NCBI GenBank assembly: GCA_030691635.1
Contig: JAUYEF010000194.1
Location: 1 to 46,042, forward strand
Length of the DNA stretch: 46,042 bases
From: Bacillota bacterium
GTDB taxonomy: Bacteria > Bacillota > Sulfobacillia > JAUYEF01
Reading direction: 5' to 3'
Shown: in pieces, positions 1-8,298 of the stretch
Numbering within the stretch: position 1 is the first letter of the stretch
Layout: every line of letters starts with the position of its first letter
Notes under the pieces: generated by a model
The model's database searches: none
What the model was told of the DNA's origin: nothing
Seen by the model: the letters and a program-made list of their open reading frames with translations, nothing else
Position numbers and translations under genes: made by a program

Positions 1-26
1 GGGTCGTCCGCATCCAGAGCGCGCGC

Positions 27-1709
27 CTAAGGCGCAAGCCCGTTCACAATCACGTTCCATATCGCCGGCTTCTCAAAGCCGCGCCTCCACGACGCTATCC
101 CGGCGAGGCCGTACTTCTTGACCAGAGCAACGCGCAGCGCCATGGACTCCTGGTCTTCGAGCCATATCTTGCACTGCGCCTGGCCTTCCCGGAAGACGCC
201 GAAGTTCTGGCCGCTTCCCGCATCCCACTGGATAACCGCCTGGTTCTGACGAAGAAGCTCCTCGGCTGCCTCCATTCCAAGCGCCTTTGAGGTGACCGTG
301 AAGGCACCGTTCTTCGTCTCTTCACGCCAGACCCTGGTATAGAACGGCACCCCGAGCAGGAGCCTCTCTGCCGGAACTTCTTCAAGCACGCCTTTGATGC
401 CTTCCTCCACCCATGGCAGCGAGCCTACCGAGCCGGCCACCCCTGAACCCGCCGTGTGTTCGTCGTAGGCCATCACCATGAGGTAATCGACCGCCTGGGC
501 CAGCGCCTTCCTGTCGTAGCACATCGACCAGTTGAGGCTCTTCGACCTGATCGTCACGTCCATGGACACGGTCAGGCCCTGCTCCCTGCACAGCGGCGCA
601 AACTCCCGCACGAACTGCACCAGGAGCCCACGGTCCACGTAGTTGATATTTTCGAAGTCGATATTGATGCCGTCTATGCCGTAAAGAGCGGCGTAGGCAA
701 GCAGCTGCTGGATGACGGATTCTCTCTTGCGGAGATCGCTGAGCACGGCATTGGTACGTGCCGGATCAAAGCCGTTGTCGACAAGAGCCCACACTTTGTA
801 CCCTCTTGCATGCGCCCAGCGCACGTAGCGCGAATCGGCTTTGTTCTTGACGGTGCCTTCATTGTCGATGACGCTGAACCAGGTCGGCGACACGACGTTC
901 AGGCCTGCCATATCCTTGATCGCCGCCACGTCGGGGTTCTTGCTTATGACGTGCTCCCAGGTCAGGTTTATCTTGCCCTTGGGCCGCCAAGGCTCCTTGG
1001 GCTGGGGCGCCTCCGCTCTGGGCGTCACGACCTCTCTCAAAGCCACGTCCTTCTCTCGTACAAACCCGAAATGACCCGTCCGGGTGGTAGCCGTATACCA
1101 CGCCCCAGTCTTGACCACCTCAAGCACGTCGCCCTCCACCAGTTTGGCGACGATGGGCTCGTGGATTGACGGACCGGAGCGCAGGTTGGATGTCTCGACG
1201 GTAACCGCGGCTGTCTGCACTGCCCTGGTCAGGAAGTCATAGAAGATGGTCCCGGTGCTCTCCACCACCCGGCCCTTTATCTTGTACAAGGGCTCGAGCA
1301 CGTCCATAGGCACGAACACTGTGCCGTCCTTGGTGGTGGCAGGCACGTTCAACGACGCAGGTTGCCTGTTGACATAGGCCGTGAGTGACTCGGTCTGCAT
1401 CGTGATGACCTTGTCCTGGGTGGTCACCACCAGCGACTCGGTCTTGGAGTCCCAGTGCAGGGTCGGGTCCATATACTTCTGAACCGTTTCGAACGGCAGG
1501 AGGGTGGTCTCCCCCGACACAATCGCGAACGTCTCTACCTGCGTGCCGCCGATGACGACCTTCGGCGCGTCGAGGCCGGGGACCGGCGCGGCCCGCCAGT
1601 TCGGGACGCGGTCGTAGAAGTAGATCGTCGCAAGGGCCAGCAGCAGCAACGCGAGCAAGAGATACGGCCATATGATCCTGCGTTTCTTGACTCTCGACTC
1701 GGTGATCAT
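27..1709 (-). CDS. Membrane-anchored SH3 / GH18-family glycoside hydrolase
   Basis: A 560-aa protein of the YaaH/YdhD-like class of glycosidases that act on cell-wall or cortex peptidoglycan. The N-terminus has a basic stretch (VKKRR) followed by one membrane segment (about residues 12-30), so the rest is probably outside the membrane. A region resembling the copper-amine-oxidase-N stalk domain (about 50-165) is followed by a bacterial SH3 domain (about 170-230) and a GH18 TIM barrel (about 245-555). The barrel contains DGINIDFE, matching the family DxxDxDxE catalytic motif with Glu as acid, and MVMAYDEH. An upstream ATG would add 34 residues, but ATG 1709 has AGGAG 11 nt ahead and directly precedes the basic/membrane segment. 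The gene is alone and divergent from the next operon. The substrate is inferred from the family; a role in spore cortex hydrolysis is possible but unproven. Confidence 0.85.
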   Translation of the reverse strand: MITESRVKKRRIIWPYLLLALLLLALATIYFYDRVPNWRAAPVPGLDAPKVVIGGTQVETFAIVSGETTLLPFETVQKYMDPTLHWDSKTESLVVTTQDKVITMQTESLTAYVNRQPASLNVPATTKDGTVFVPMDVLEPLYKIKGRVVESTGTIFYDFLTRAVQTAAVTVETSNLRSGPSIHEPIVAKLVEGDVLEVVKTGAWYTATTRTGHFGFVREKDVALREVVTPRAEAPQPKEPWRPKGKINLTWEHVISKNPDVAAIKDMAGLNVVSPTWFSVIDNEGTVKNKADSRYVRWAHARGYKVWALVDNGFDPARTNAVLSDLRKRESVIQQLLAYAALYGIDGINIDFENINYVDRGLLVQFVREFAPLCREQGLTVSMDVTIRSKSLNWSMCYDRKALAQAVDYLMVMAYDEHTAGSGVAGSVGSLPWVEEGIKGVLEEVPAERLLLGVPFYTRVWREETKNGAFTVTSKALGMEAAEELLRQNQAVIQWDAGSGQNFGVFREGQAQCKIWLEDQESMALRVALVKKYGLAGIASWRRGFEKPAIWNVIVNGLAP

Positions 1710-2150
1710 CTGCGGGTCGGTCTCCTGGTTTGGGCTGCCTCTGGAAAGGCGCGGGAAAAACGCAAGCCATCCTTTTGACGTTATCCGAGGATTCGTGGTT
1801 CCCGGCGGCATACCTGCTCCCGGCGCGGATTGTGCTGCTGCGTCTCGCGCTCCTGCAATCTATCTATGAATCGCGAGGCGCATTGACTACAGCTTCGAGA
1901 GCCCGAGCAGCACCACCGCGCTGCCCTCCGCCCGTGGCTTACGAGCAGAATAGCAGTTCAACCAATCTTTCGCAAGATGGGCGTCGCAACCTGGGCGAGC
2001 AGCCTTGTCAAGGTGGACCTTGCCCGCTCCGGTGCGTGCTTCACGTCGCTCAAGTCTTGGCAGACTAATGACGTGCAGCGCTGCCATTTGCATCGGGGAA
2101 GCCCGAGACGCTAACAGGCAGGGCCCAGCCCATGAACGGAGGATCGCACT
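1710..2150. other. Intergenic region between divergent genes
   Basis: About 440 bp separates the GH18 gene from the LOR/SDH-led operon. I see no convincing gene, RNA or repeat here. It must hold both divergent promoters, but I found no pair of -35/-10 boxes good enough to report. Confidence 0.4.
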
Positions 2151-3452
2151 TTGTACATCGTGGAGTCGTTTGAAGCGTCGATTAGCGCAAGCAAACTGGA
2201 CGAAATCGAGGACCGGCTCGACAGGGAAGACGCGCACATCCTGGTCACACGCAGGAAACCGCTGAGGTTTCAGCTGTACGCGAAGCCGGACCTCCTCGAG
2301 CGGCTGGTGGAGGTGCTTGAACGCAGCGGTTGCAGGAGGCTGGCCTCACGGGACCTGGAGACAAGCCCGGCACCCAAGCACGGTGTTCTGCCGGACGATT
2401 CTTATGCCACGTCTAACCAGCCGACCTATGTGTTCCTCAACGGTGAATGGCGTCCGGTGCTGGAGTTGCGGATGGACGGTTGCATACGCCTGGACGGGCA
2501 GACGGCCACCTGCACCCTCATGCGGGATATTCGCGCCGGCGAGATGGTGGTCACGGGCCACAGCGGCGTCCGGACAGCGTCCTTCACGGCGCCGGACCAT
2601 GGCGATGATGAGTTCGGCTTCATGACCGGTACCGTCTCATCAGAGCGGCAGGCGCCGGTCATCATAGGCCAGATCGCGTCCTCCATGAAGCAGGTGCGGG
2701 ACAGCGGCGGGAAGATTGTGTTCGTGCCTGGGCCAGCGGTGATCCACACAGGCGGCGTACACGGGTTCTGTGGTCTGGTCGAGAAAGGGTATGTCCACGG
2801 GGTGCTCTCGGGAAACGCGCTCGCGGTGCACGATATCGAAAACGCGTTGTTCGGCACGTCTCTGGGTGTGGACACTCAGACGGCAAAAGGCGTGCATGGC
2901 GGGCACAGGCACCACCTTGAGGCCATCAATCGCGTTAGGTCATGCGGTTCCATAGTAGCGGCGGTGGACGCGGGAGTGTTGAACTCGGGCATCATGCACG
3001 CGCTCGTCACGCACTCAGTGCCGTTCGTGCTGGCCGGCTCGATACGTGACGACGGGCCGCTGCCGGACACCGAGATGGACTTGATCAAGGCCCAGCGCCG
3101 GTATGCGGAGGTGGCACGAGGCGCATCCATGGTCGTGATGATAGCCACCATGCTGCATTCGATCGGTGTGGGCAACATGATACCTGCCAGGTGCAGGACC
3201 ATTTGTGTGGATATCAACCACGCGGTGGTCAGCAAGCTGGCCGACAGGGGTTCGAAGCAGGCAGTGGGCGTCGTAACCGACGCGGGCCTGTTCCTTGACA
3301 GGCTCGACCGCGAGGTGGCGGCGCTCGAGAGGCAATCGCCCACGCCGGTCGCGGCGCTTGAGCAGCAATCGCCGAGTGTCACGCGCGCTCTCCCATACAA
3401 AGAGAAGGACTCCGAGACGCATCAGGCCGAAATACCACCCCAGACGCAGTAG
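2151..3452 (+). CDS. LOR/SDH-type ornithine cyclodeaminase-like protein (TIGR00300 family)
   Basis: A 433-aa protein matching the TIGR00300 family: an N-terminal LOR/SDH region (about 1-95) fused to a nucleotide-binding domain. Archaeal members are NAD-dependent ornithine cyclodeaminases (ornithine to proline plus ammonia), and the same module forms the C-terminal half of cyanobacterial ArgZ/AgrE. Family features visible include VFVPGPAVIHTGG, the histidine-rich GVHGGHRHHLEAINRVR, GSIRDDGPLPDTEMD and CVDINHAVVSKLADRG. The arginine dihydrolase domain of ArgZ is absent. The start is TTG with GGAGG 7 nt upstream. The last 40 or so residues are low complexity and contain a duplicated LE(R/Q)QSP(T/S). 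It leads an operon, with the M20 gene starting 16 nt after its stop. Family assignment is firm; the ornithine reaction is inferred. Confidence 0.8.
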   Translation: MYIVESFEASISASKLDEIEDRLDREDAHILVTRRKPLRFQLYAKPDLLERLVEVLERSGCRRLASRDLETSPAPKHGVLPDDSYATSNQPTYVFLNGEWRPVLELRMDGCIRLDGQTATCTLMRDIRAGEMVVTGHSGVRTASFTAPDHGDDEFGFMTGTVSSERQAPVIIGQIASSMKQVRDSGGKIVFVPGPAVIHTGGVHGFCGLVEKGYVHGVLSGNALAVHDIENALFGTSLGVDTQTAKGVHGGHRHHLEAINRVRSCGSIVAAVDAGVLNSGIMHALVTHSVPFVLAGSIRDDGPLPDTEMDLIKAQRRYAEVARGASMVVMIATMLHSIGVGNMIPARCRTICVDINHAVVSKLADRGSKQAVGVVTDAGLFLDRLDREVAALERQSPTPVAALEQQSPSVTRALPYKEKDSETHQAEIPPQTQ

Positions 3453-3468
3453 AAGCAGAGGTGGTATT

Positions 3469-4650
3469 GTGACCGGTGACGCATCACGACGCCAGGGCCT
3501 ACTGGCCAGCATCGACGCCCTCCGGCCCCTGGTCGAGGAGACCGGCAGGTCCTTATACGAACGCCCAGAGCTGGGCCTTGCCGAGCGGTTCGCATCCTCC
3601 AGGCTGAAGGAAATCCTCTCCACACACGGCTTCTTGATCGAGAGCGGCCTCGCCGGCCTCCCGACGGCCTTCTCGGCGCGGGCCGGCACGGGCCGTCCTG
3701 CTGTGGCCTTCATGGCAGAATACGATGCTCTTCCCGCTATAGGCCACGGCTGCGGGCATAACTTGATCGCAGCGTGCGCGATCGCCGCCGGGATTGCCTG
3801 CAAGCAGGCTCTCTCTAGAGACTTCCCGGATGTGTCCTGGCTCGTGTTGGGCACCCCGGCTGAAGAGACGGTGGGCGGCAAGGTCGCCATGTCCGAGGCC
3901 GGGGTCTTCGACGACATAGACGCAGCATTCATAGCTCACCCCGGCCAGCGCAACTCGCTCGGCGGCATATCATGGTCGTCCCACCCGATCGAGATCACCT
4001 TTCATAGTCGCGCCTCACACGCGGGAGGCAACCCCCAGGAAGGCATCAACGCGCTCGATGCGCTGGTCACTGCCTACCTTTCCATCAGGAACCTCAAGAA
4101 CCAGCTCAGGGACGATGCCCGGCTCGCAGGGATAATCACGCATGGCGGTGACGCGCAGAACATCGTGCCGGACCGGACTGTGGCACGCTTCACCGTCCGC
4201 GCGCGCGATTGGCGGTACCTGGAGTCTGTTGTGCTGCCCAGGGTGAGGCAGTGCGCCGAAGGCGCCGCCCAGACCTATGGTGCGAAAGTCGAGTTCCGCC
4301 ACCATGAGCCGCTGTTCAAGGAGACTCTCGAACACCCGGTGCTCAAGCAGGTCGTCAGGGCGAACTTCGAGGCGTTGGGCGAAGAGGTCCCCCCTCTTCC
4401 CGAAGGATTCGGCGGCGGCACGACCGACGTGGGGAGCGTCACATGGGTGACGCCCTGCGTCCAGATAGGCTTCAAGATAACAGACGCGAGGGGCCACTCG
4501 CGGGAGATGGCCGAGGCCACGATGACCCCGGTCGCGATAGATAAGACGATCATGGCGGCCAAGGTGCTTGCGTTATCGGCCCTGGACCTGGTCGAGAGTC
4601 CAGATCTCTTGGCGCAGGCAAGAAGCTACCTGCGGAGCAGGAGGGAATGA
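3469..4650 (+). CDS. M20 family metallopeptidase / amidohydrolase
   Basis: A 393-aa cytoplasmic dinuclear-zinc amidohydrolase of the M20 family, closest in appearance to the AbgB/PM20D2 branch, which cleaves N-acyl or dipeptide amide bonds. Visible motifs are MAEYDALP (metal Asp), GHGCGHN (metal His), TPAEET (catalytic and metal Glu), AHPG, and the dimerisation-domain stretch SRASHAGGNPQEGINALDA. GTG 3469 is chosen because it has AGAGG about 7 nt upstream and begins 16 nt after the preceding stop; longer starts would run back into the upstream gene. It sits between an ornithine-cyclodeaminase-like gene and citDEF, so its substrate may be an acylated amino acid feeding the same pathway. That link is inference from gene order only. 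Confidence 0.85.
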   Translation: MTGDASRRQGLLASIDALRPLVEETGRSLYERPELGLAERFASSRLKEILSTHGFLIESGLAGLPTAFSARAGTGRPAVAFMAEYDALPAIGHGCGHNLIAACAIAAGIACKQALSRDFPDVSWLVLGTPAEETVGGKVAMSEAGVFDDIDAAFIAHPGQRNSLGGISWSSHPIEITFHSRASHAGGNPQEGINALDALVTAYLSIRNLKNQLRDDARLAGIITHGGDAQNIVPDRTVARFTVRARDWRYLESVVLPRVRQCAEGAAQTYGAKVEFRHHEPLFKETLEHPVLKQVVRANFEALGEEVPPLPEGFGGGTTDVGSVTWVTPCVQIGFKITDARGHSREMAEATMTPVAIDKTIMAAKVLALSALDLVESPDLLAQARSYLRSRRE

Positions 4651-4651
4651 C

Positions 4652-5020
4652 TTGACGAGCACCACGGTTGAGGCCCAGGCGGGATCCCTCGAGTCCGGCG
4701 ACTTGCTTGTGCTCCTCCGCTCCAAGGGCAAGGGCGAAGGCCTGGCCATCCACCTCCATAGCCCTGTCAAGGCGCAGTTCGGCGAGCACATAGTCCATCT
4801 AGTTGAGGAACTGCTTGTTGAGAAGGGCATCACCGACGTCGACGTGCTGATCAACGACCGGGGCGCGCTTGACTACGCGATCCGCGCGAGGATCGCCGCA
4901 TGTGTGGAAAGGCTGCGCGCGGCGTTGTCCTGTCCGGCGGAAAGGCTGCGTGCGGCGTTGGGGCATGCGGCGCCCGAAAGGCCGCGCACGTCGCCAGAAA
5001 GTGAGGGCCACAGGCCATGA
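4652..5020 (+). CDS. citD: Citrate lyase acyl carrier protein, gamma subunit
   Basis: The acyl-carrier subunit of the citrate lyase complex, which carries the phosphoribosyl-dephospho-CoA prosthetic group on a serine. AGSLESGD near the N-terminus matches the family attachment motif, with Ser in LESGD. The core continues with KAQFGEHI and NDRGALDYAIRARI, as in known CitD proteins. At 122 aa it is about 25 residues longer than the usual 95-100. The extension is a degenerate tandem repeat (VERLRAAL, AERLRAAL, PERPRTS) encoded by 33- to 36-bp DNA repeats. The start is TTG with AGGAGGG about 6 nt upstream, 1 nt after the M20 stop. Its stop overlaps the citE start (ATGA). Confidence 0.85.
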   Translation: MTSTTVEAQAGSLESGDLLVLLRSKGKGEGLAIHLHSPVKAQFGEHIVHLVEELLVEKGITDVDVLINDRGALDYAIRARIAACVERLRAALSCPAERLRAALGHAAPERPRTSPESEGHRP

Positions 5021-5910
5021 TCCCTCGTTGCGTGTACCTCTACGTTCCGGGCAACAGCCCTGCGCTGATCCAGGCCGCCATGGTGGCGGGCGCCGACGTT
5101 ATTGTGCTGGACCTGGAGGACGCAGTCGCTCCCGGCGAAAAGGATGCGGCGAGGCATCTTGCCTGCGAGGCCATCAAGTCCCTGCCCTGGGAAGAGCAGG
5201 AGGTCGCTGTCAGGATCAACTCACCTGACAGCAGCGCAGGCTTGCTCGACATTGCCGCGGTGGTCTCGGCGGGTGCGCGCCTGCTCAGGGTCCCAAAGGT
5301 GGACCTGCCGGAGCAGCTGCTTGACCTGGACAGGATGCTTGACGAAGTAGAAGCCAACCATCATATAGAGCCGGGCGCCGTCCGCGTCCTGGTGTCGGTG
5401 GAAAGCGCGCGCGGTCTTCTGTACGCCGGCCAGATCGCGTTCGCCAGCCGCCGGCTTGACGGGCTGTCGATCGGTGGCGAGGACCTGACTGCGGACTTCG
5501 GGGCTGCGCGCTCACGGGAAGGTGATGAGCTGGCGTACGCCCGCACCGCCGTGGTGTGCGCCGCCAGGGCCGCAGGCATAGAGGCCATCGACACCGTCTT
5601 CTCGCACATCGACGATGATGAGGGGCTCTTCAACGACGCGCGGCGTGCGGCGCGTCTCGGCTTTGACGGCAAGTCCGTGGTGAGCCCGAGGCAGATACCC
5701 ATAGTGCGAAGAGCCTTCTGCCCTGACCCTGACGAAATCGCCCACGCGCGCAGAGTGGTCGCCGCGGCGGAGAGAGCGCTCCGCTCCGGGCAGGGAGTCA
5801 TATCCGTCGGCGGCCGCATGGTCGATGCGCCGGTCATCAAGAGGGCTGAGAGGGTCCTGGCCCTGGCCCGGCTCGCGAACGGGGGAAACCGGTATGAGTG
5901 GGAGGCCTGA
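5017..5910 (+). CDS. citE: Citrate (pro-3S)-lyase beta subunit
   Basis: A 297-aa HpcH/HpaI-fold enzyme. In citrate lyase the beta subunit cleaves citryl-ACP to oxaloacetate and acetyl-ACP, with Mg2+. Seen: YVPGNSPALIQAA and DVIVLDLEDAVAPGEKDAAR near the N-terminus, RVPKVDLP, the metal-binding Glu context VESARGLLYAGQIA, and GGEDLTADFGA. Length is normal for CitE. ATG overlaps the citD stop by 4 nt, implying coupled translation. Isolated CitE-like proteins can have other substrates (malyl- or citramalyl-CoA), but flanking citD and citF make the lyase complex the best reading. Confidence 0.9.
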   Translation: MIPRCVYLYVPGNSPALIQAAMVAGADVIVLDLEDAVAPGEKDAARHLACEAIKSLPWEEQEVAVRINSPDSSAGLLDIAAVVSAGARLLRVPKVDLPEQLLDLDRMLDEVEANHHIEPGAVRVLVSVESARGLLYAGQIAFASRRLDGLSIGGEDLTADFGAARSREGDELAYARTAVVCAARAAGIEAIDTVFSHIDDDEGLFNDARRAARLGFDGKSVVSPRQIPIVRRAFCPDPDEIAHARRVVAAAERALRSGQGVISVGGRMVDAPVIKRAERVLALARLANGGNRYEWEA

Positions 5911-7441
5911 GCCCGGCATGAGCACTGGGTCTGCACCGTCCGGCGATGCCCGCCGGAAGCAGGTGCCTGCGCCGTCCAGCGATGCCCGCCTGAAGCGCGT
6001 GCCTGCACGCAGGCACTATCATGTGCCCGGCGAGTCCAAACTGCTTGGGAGTCTTGAGGAAGCAATCAAGGCCAGCGGTCTCAAGGATGGCGACACGATA
6101 TCTTTCCACCACCACCTCCGGGAAGGCGATGCAGTCCTCAACCTGGTTGTGGGCACGATCGCCAGGATGGGATACCGGGACATCAGGCTGGCGCCCAGCT
6201 CCTTGAACGCAGTCAACGACGAAATCGTGCCGCTGCTGCATGAAGGCGTCATCACCAGCATCACCACGAGCGGCGCGCGAGGTGAGCTCGGCAGGGCGAT
6301 TTCGGATGGGACGCTGTCTACGCCCGTGGTCTTCCGGTCGCACGGGGGCAGGGCGCGGGCTATCGAGGAGGGCAGCATCGCCATCGATGTGGCGTTCCTC
6401 GCTGCGCCGGCCTGCGATAGCATGGGCAACATCTCCGGCTCCCCGGGCCCGTCTTCCTGCGGTTCGCTGGGTTATGCCATGCCGGATGCGGAGTTCGCGG
6501 CGTGCGTGGTGGCCGTCACCGACAACCTGGTCCCGGGCATCCTCCCTGCTTTCAGCATTCCTGGTCACCGGGTGGACTTCATTGTCCGCACAGACACCCT
6601 GGGGGACCCGGCCAAGATATCCGCCGGGGCGACGCGCATCTCACGCAGCCCAACAGACCTGCTGGTCGCCTCGCGGATCGCGACGCTCATCCGTTCAAGC
6701 CCTGTGTACCGCGACGGTTTCTCAATGCAGTTCGGCACGGGCGGCGCGTCGCTCGCCGTGGCGCGCTACCTGGCAGACCATATGCGCCAAGATGGCGTCA
6801 AGGCTTCCTTTGTTCTCGGCGGCATCACTGCCCAGGCTGTCGAGATGCTGGAGCAGCAAATGGTCGGGTGCATCTTCGATGTGCAGTGTTTTGACGCTAC
6901 GGCAATCAAGTCGCTCGCCGGGAACCCCCTGCACAGGGAGGTCAGCGCGTCGCATTACGCGAGCCCCAACACGGCAGGCGCGCTCGTCGATTTCCTGGAC
7001 GTGGTCGTGCTGCCCGCCATGGAAGTGGACGCCGAGTTCAACGTCAACGTTCTGACCGGCTCGGATGGGGTCGTGAGAGGTGCGTCCGGCGGACATTCGG
7101 ACGCCGCCTGTGGCGCGCGGATGACCATCGTGGCCGGCCCGGCGATCCGCGGCAGGCTGCCGCTCGTCTTGGACCGGGTGAAAACAGTCATAACCCCTGG
7201 CCGGGACGTTGCCTGTGTCGTCACGGACCAGGGCATTGCATGGAATCCGGCCTTCCCGCGCATGCGGCCGCCCTCGAGCAAGGGCAGCAAGGAGATCATG
7301 AGCATCACGGAGCTCAAGTCCCGGATCGAGCGGTTGACGGGAGTGCCCGCGAGTTCTGTCGCCACCGGCCCGGTCGTTGGGATTGTGGAGGCCCGGGACG
7401 GCTCGACAATGGACGTCATACGGCGGGCCGGTGAGAGGTAG
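5894..7441 (+). CDS. citF: Citrate lyase alpha subunit (citrate:acetyl-ACP transferase)
   Basis: A 515-aa CoA-transferase-fold protein, the alpha subunit that exchanges acetyl for citryl on the acyl carrier protein. Family stretches include FHHHLREGDAVLN, SITTSGARGELG, RSHGGRARAIEEG and the C-terminal TGSDGVVRGASGGHSDAA. ATG 5894 lies inside the end of citE (17-nt overlap) behind a G-rich GGGGGAAACC. The first 45 residues are unusual: two near-identical 12-residue repeats (PSGDARRKQVPA, PSSDARLKRVPA) encoded by a 36-bp tandem duplication at 5936-6007, ahead of the conserved HYHVPGESKLLGSLEEAI start of the fold. No citC, citX or citG follows. Confidence 0.88.
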   Translation: MSGRPEPGMSTGSAPSGDARRKQVPAPSSDARLKRVPARRHYHVPGESKLLGSLEEAIKASGLKDGDTISFHHHLREGDAVLNLVVGTIARMGYRDIRLAPSSLNAVNDEIVPLLHEGVITSITTSGARGELGRAISDGTLSTPVVFRSHGGRARAIEEGSIAIDVAFLAAPACDSMGNISGSPGPSSCGSLGYAMPDAEFAACVVAVTDNLVPGILPAFSIPGHRVDFIVRTDTLGDPAKISAGATRISRSPTDLLVASRIATLIRSSPVYRDGFSMQFGTGGASLAVARYLADHMRQDGVKASFVLGGITAQAVEMLEQQMVGCIFDVQCFDATAIKSLAGNPLHREVSASHYASPNTAGALVDFLDVVVLPAMEVDAEFNVNVLTGSDGVVRGASGGHSDAACGARMTIVAGPAIRGRLPLVLDRVKTVITPGRDVACVVTDQGIAWNPAFPRMRPPSSKGSKEIMSITELKSRIERLTGVPASSVATGPVVGIVEARDGSTMDVIRRAGER

Positions 7442-7457
7442 CCGGACGAGCTCGGCC

Positions 7458-7583
7458 GGATCTGGCTGCCGGGCGGTCAGTTCTGGCGGCCAACTATCTG
7501 CCGGGAAGTCGGTTCTGCGAGCAATTTGTATTCCTGGCATGCACTTCGGCCGGATCTGACTTCCGGCAGATCAGTTCCCGCCC
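7458..7583. repeat. 94-bp repeat family, copy region 1
   Basis: One full unit of about 94 bp (7458-7551) begins GGATCTGGCTGCCGGG. It is followed by a partial second unit (7552-7583) beginning GGATCTGACTTCCGG. The same unit occurs twice in tandem at 33582-33769. Within a unit, three subunits of 31-32 bp can be recognised, each built on ATCT(G)xCTxCCGGGAAxCxAGTTC. Many subunits contain a short palindrome such as CTTCCGGAAG. It lies directly after the citF stop. Function unknown. Confidence 0.65.
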
Positions 7584-7829
7584 ACTTTCGCCCAAGCCGA
7601 TGGCACCTGTCAATGAACAGCCAAAGTGTCCCCTTAAGTGAACAATAAGAATGTCACCGAACGAGTGTTTGTGGTATCTTGTGAATCATTGCCTTGCAGG
7701 GCCTTCTCAGCTGCGGTGAACGGACTGCCAGGTAGTCTATTCGACGAGCGACCGGTAGTCCCTGACTACACTTGGAGCGAACGCGACTGCTGAGCAGTCC
7801 ATTCCATTCACAAGCATGCCAGGCGGCTA
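7584..7829. other. Intergenic stretch, possible mobile-element scar
   Basis: No gene is visible. At about 7614-7667, TGTC is followed by GAAC three times in about 55 bp, including TGTCCCCTTAAGTGAACA. This resembles the repeated end sequences of some insertion sequences, but no transposase or inverted partner is present, so no element is called. Confidence 0.25.
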
Positions 7830-7858
7830 TTGACGAGAAGGAGATTCCCTTCTAAACT
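7830..7858 (+). promoter_or_regulatory. Sigma-A-type promoter of the arsR-P-type ATPase operon
   Basis: TTGACG (7830-7835) and TAAACT (7853-7858) are 17 bp apart. A palindromic operator begins 4 bp downstream, across the expected transcription start, which is where ArsR-family repressors commonly bind. Confidence 0.55.
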
Positions 7859-7861
7859 GAT

Positions 7862-7881
7862 ACTTGAACAGTTGTTCAAGT
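7862..7881. promoter_or_regulatory. ArsR-family operator palindrome
   Basis: A perfect inverted repeat: ACTTGAAC, spacer AGTT, GTTCAAGT. Outer ATAC/GTAT bases add imperfect symmetry. Its size and position resemble CzrA/SmtB-type operators. It lies 70 bp upstream of the ArsR start codon and overlaps the predicted transcription start, so the repressor is expected to control its own operon. Confidence 0.7.
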
Positions 7882-7951
7882 GGTATTTTGAGGCTCAACG
7901 TCACTACCACTGCTATGCCCCCCGGACTCAGATTGTGAAGGAGGTTTCCCG

Positions 7952-8266
7952 GTGGAACACAAGACGGCGGATGTTGGAGGCCTGCCTGCGCCCGAGGCCC
8001 AGGGCCTGGCAGCGCTGTTCAGAGTGCTCGGCGACGAGACACGCTGCAAGATAGTCTCGGCTCTTATCAAGCGCGAGCTGTGCGTCTATGAGATCACTCA
8101 GGCTGCGGGGTCGAGCGTCTCCAACGTGTCCCACCACCTGAGGCTCCTACGGGCTGCCCGCCTGGTCAAGTACCGGAAGGAGCAAAAGCGGGTGTTCTAC
8201 TCTCTTGACGATAACCATGTATCAGCATTGATATCCCAGGGCCTGGAGCACATCAAACACAGCTAA
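7952..8266 (+). CDS. ArsR/SmtB-family metal-sensing repressor
   Basis: A 104-aa winged-helix repressor. The DNA-recognition region is SVSNVSHHLRLLRAARLVKYRKE, followed by a wing and C-terminal helix 5. That helix shows DDNH and LEHIKH, spaced like the Asp/His zinc site of CzrA/NmtR-type sensors. ELCVYEI keeps one of the CadC-site cysteines (CadC has ELCVCDI), so zinc, cobalt or cadmium sensing through the alpha-5 site is the likeliest reading. The start is GTG with AAGGAGG 7 nt upstream. The P-type ATPase starts 32 nt after its stop. When metal binds, the repressor should leave the operator at 7862-7881 and allow efflux. Confidence 0.88.
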   Translation: MEHKTADVGGLPAPEAQGLAALFRVLGDETRCKIVSALIKRELCVYEITQAAGSSVSNVSHHLRLLRAARLVKYRKEQKRVFYSLDDNHVSALISQGLEHIKHS

Positions 8267-8298
8267 GACCCGAACCGCAGCAGCAAGGAGGTTTGTCG

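Noticed and set aside
7584-7680. Insertion sequence end
   Set aside because: The repeated TGTC...GAAC pattern is suggestive, but there is no transposase remnant, inverted repeat partner or target duplication.
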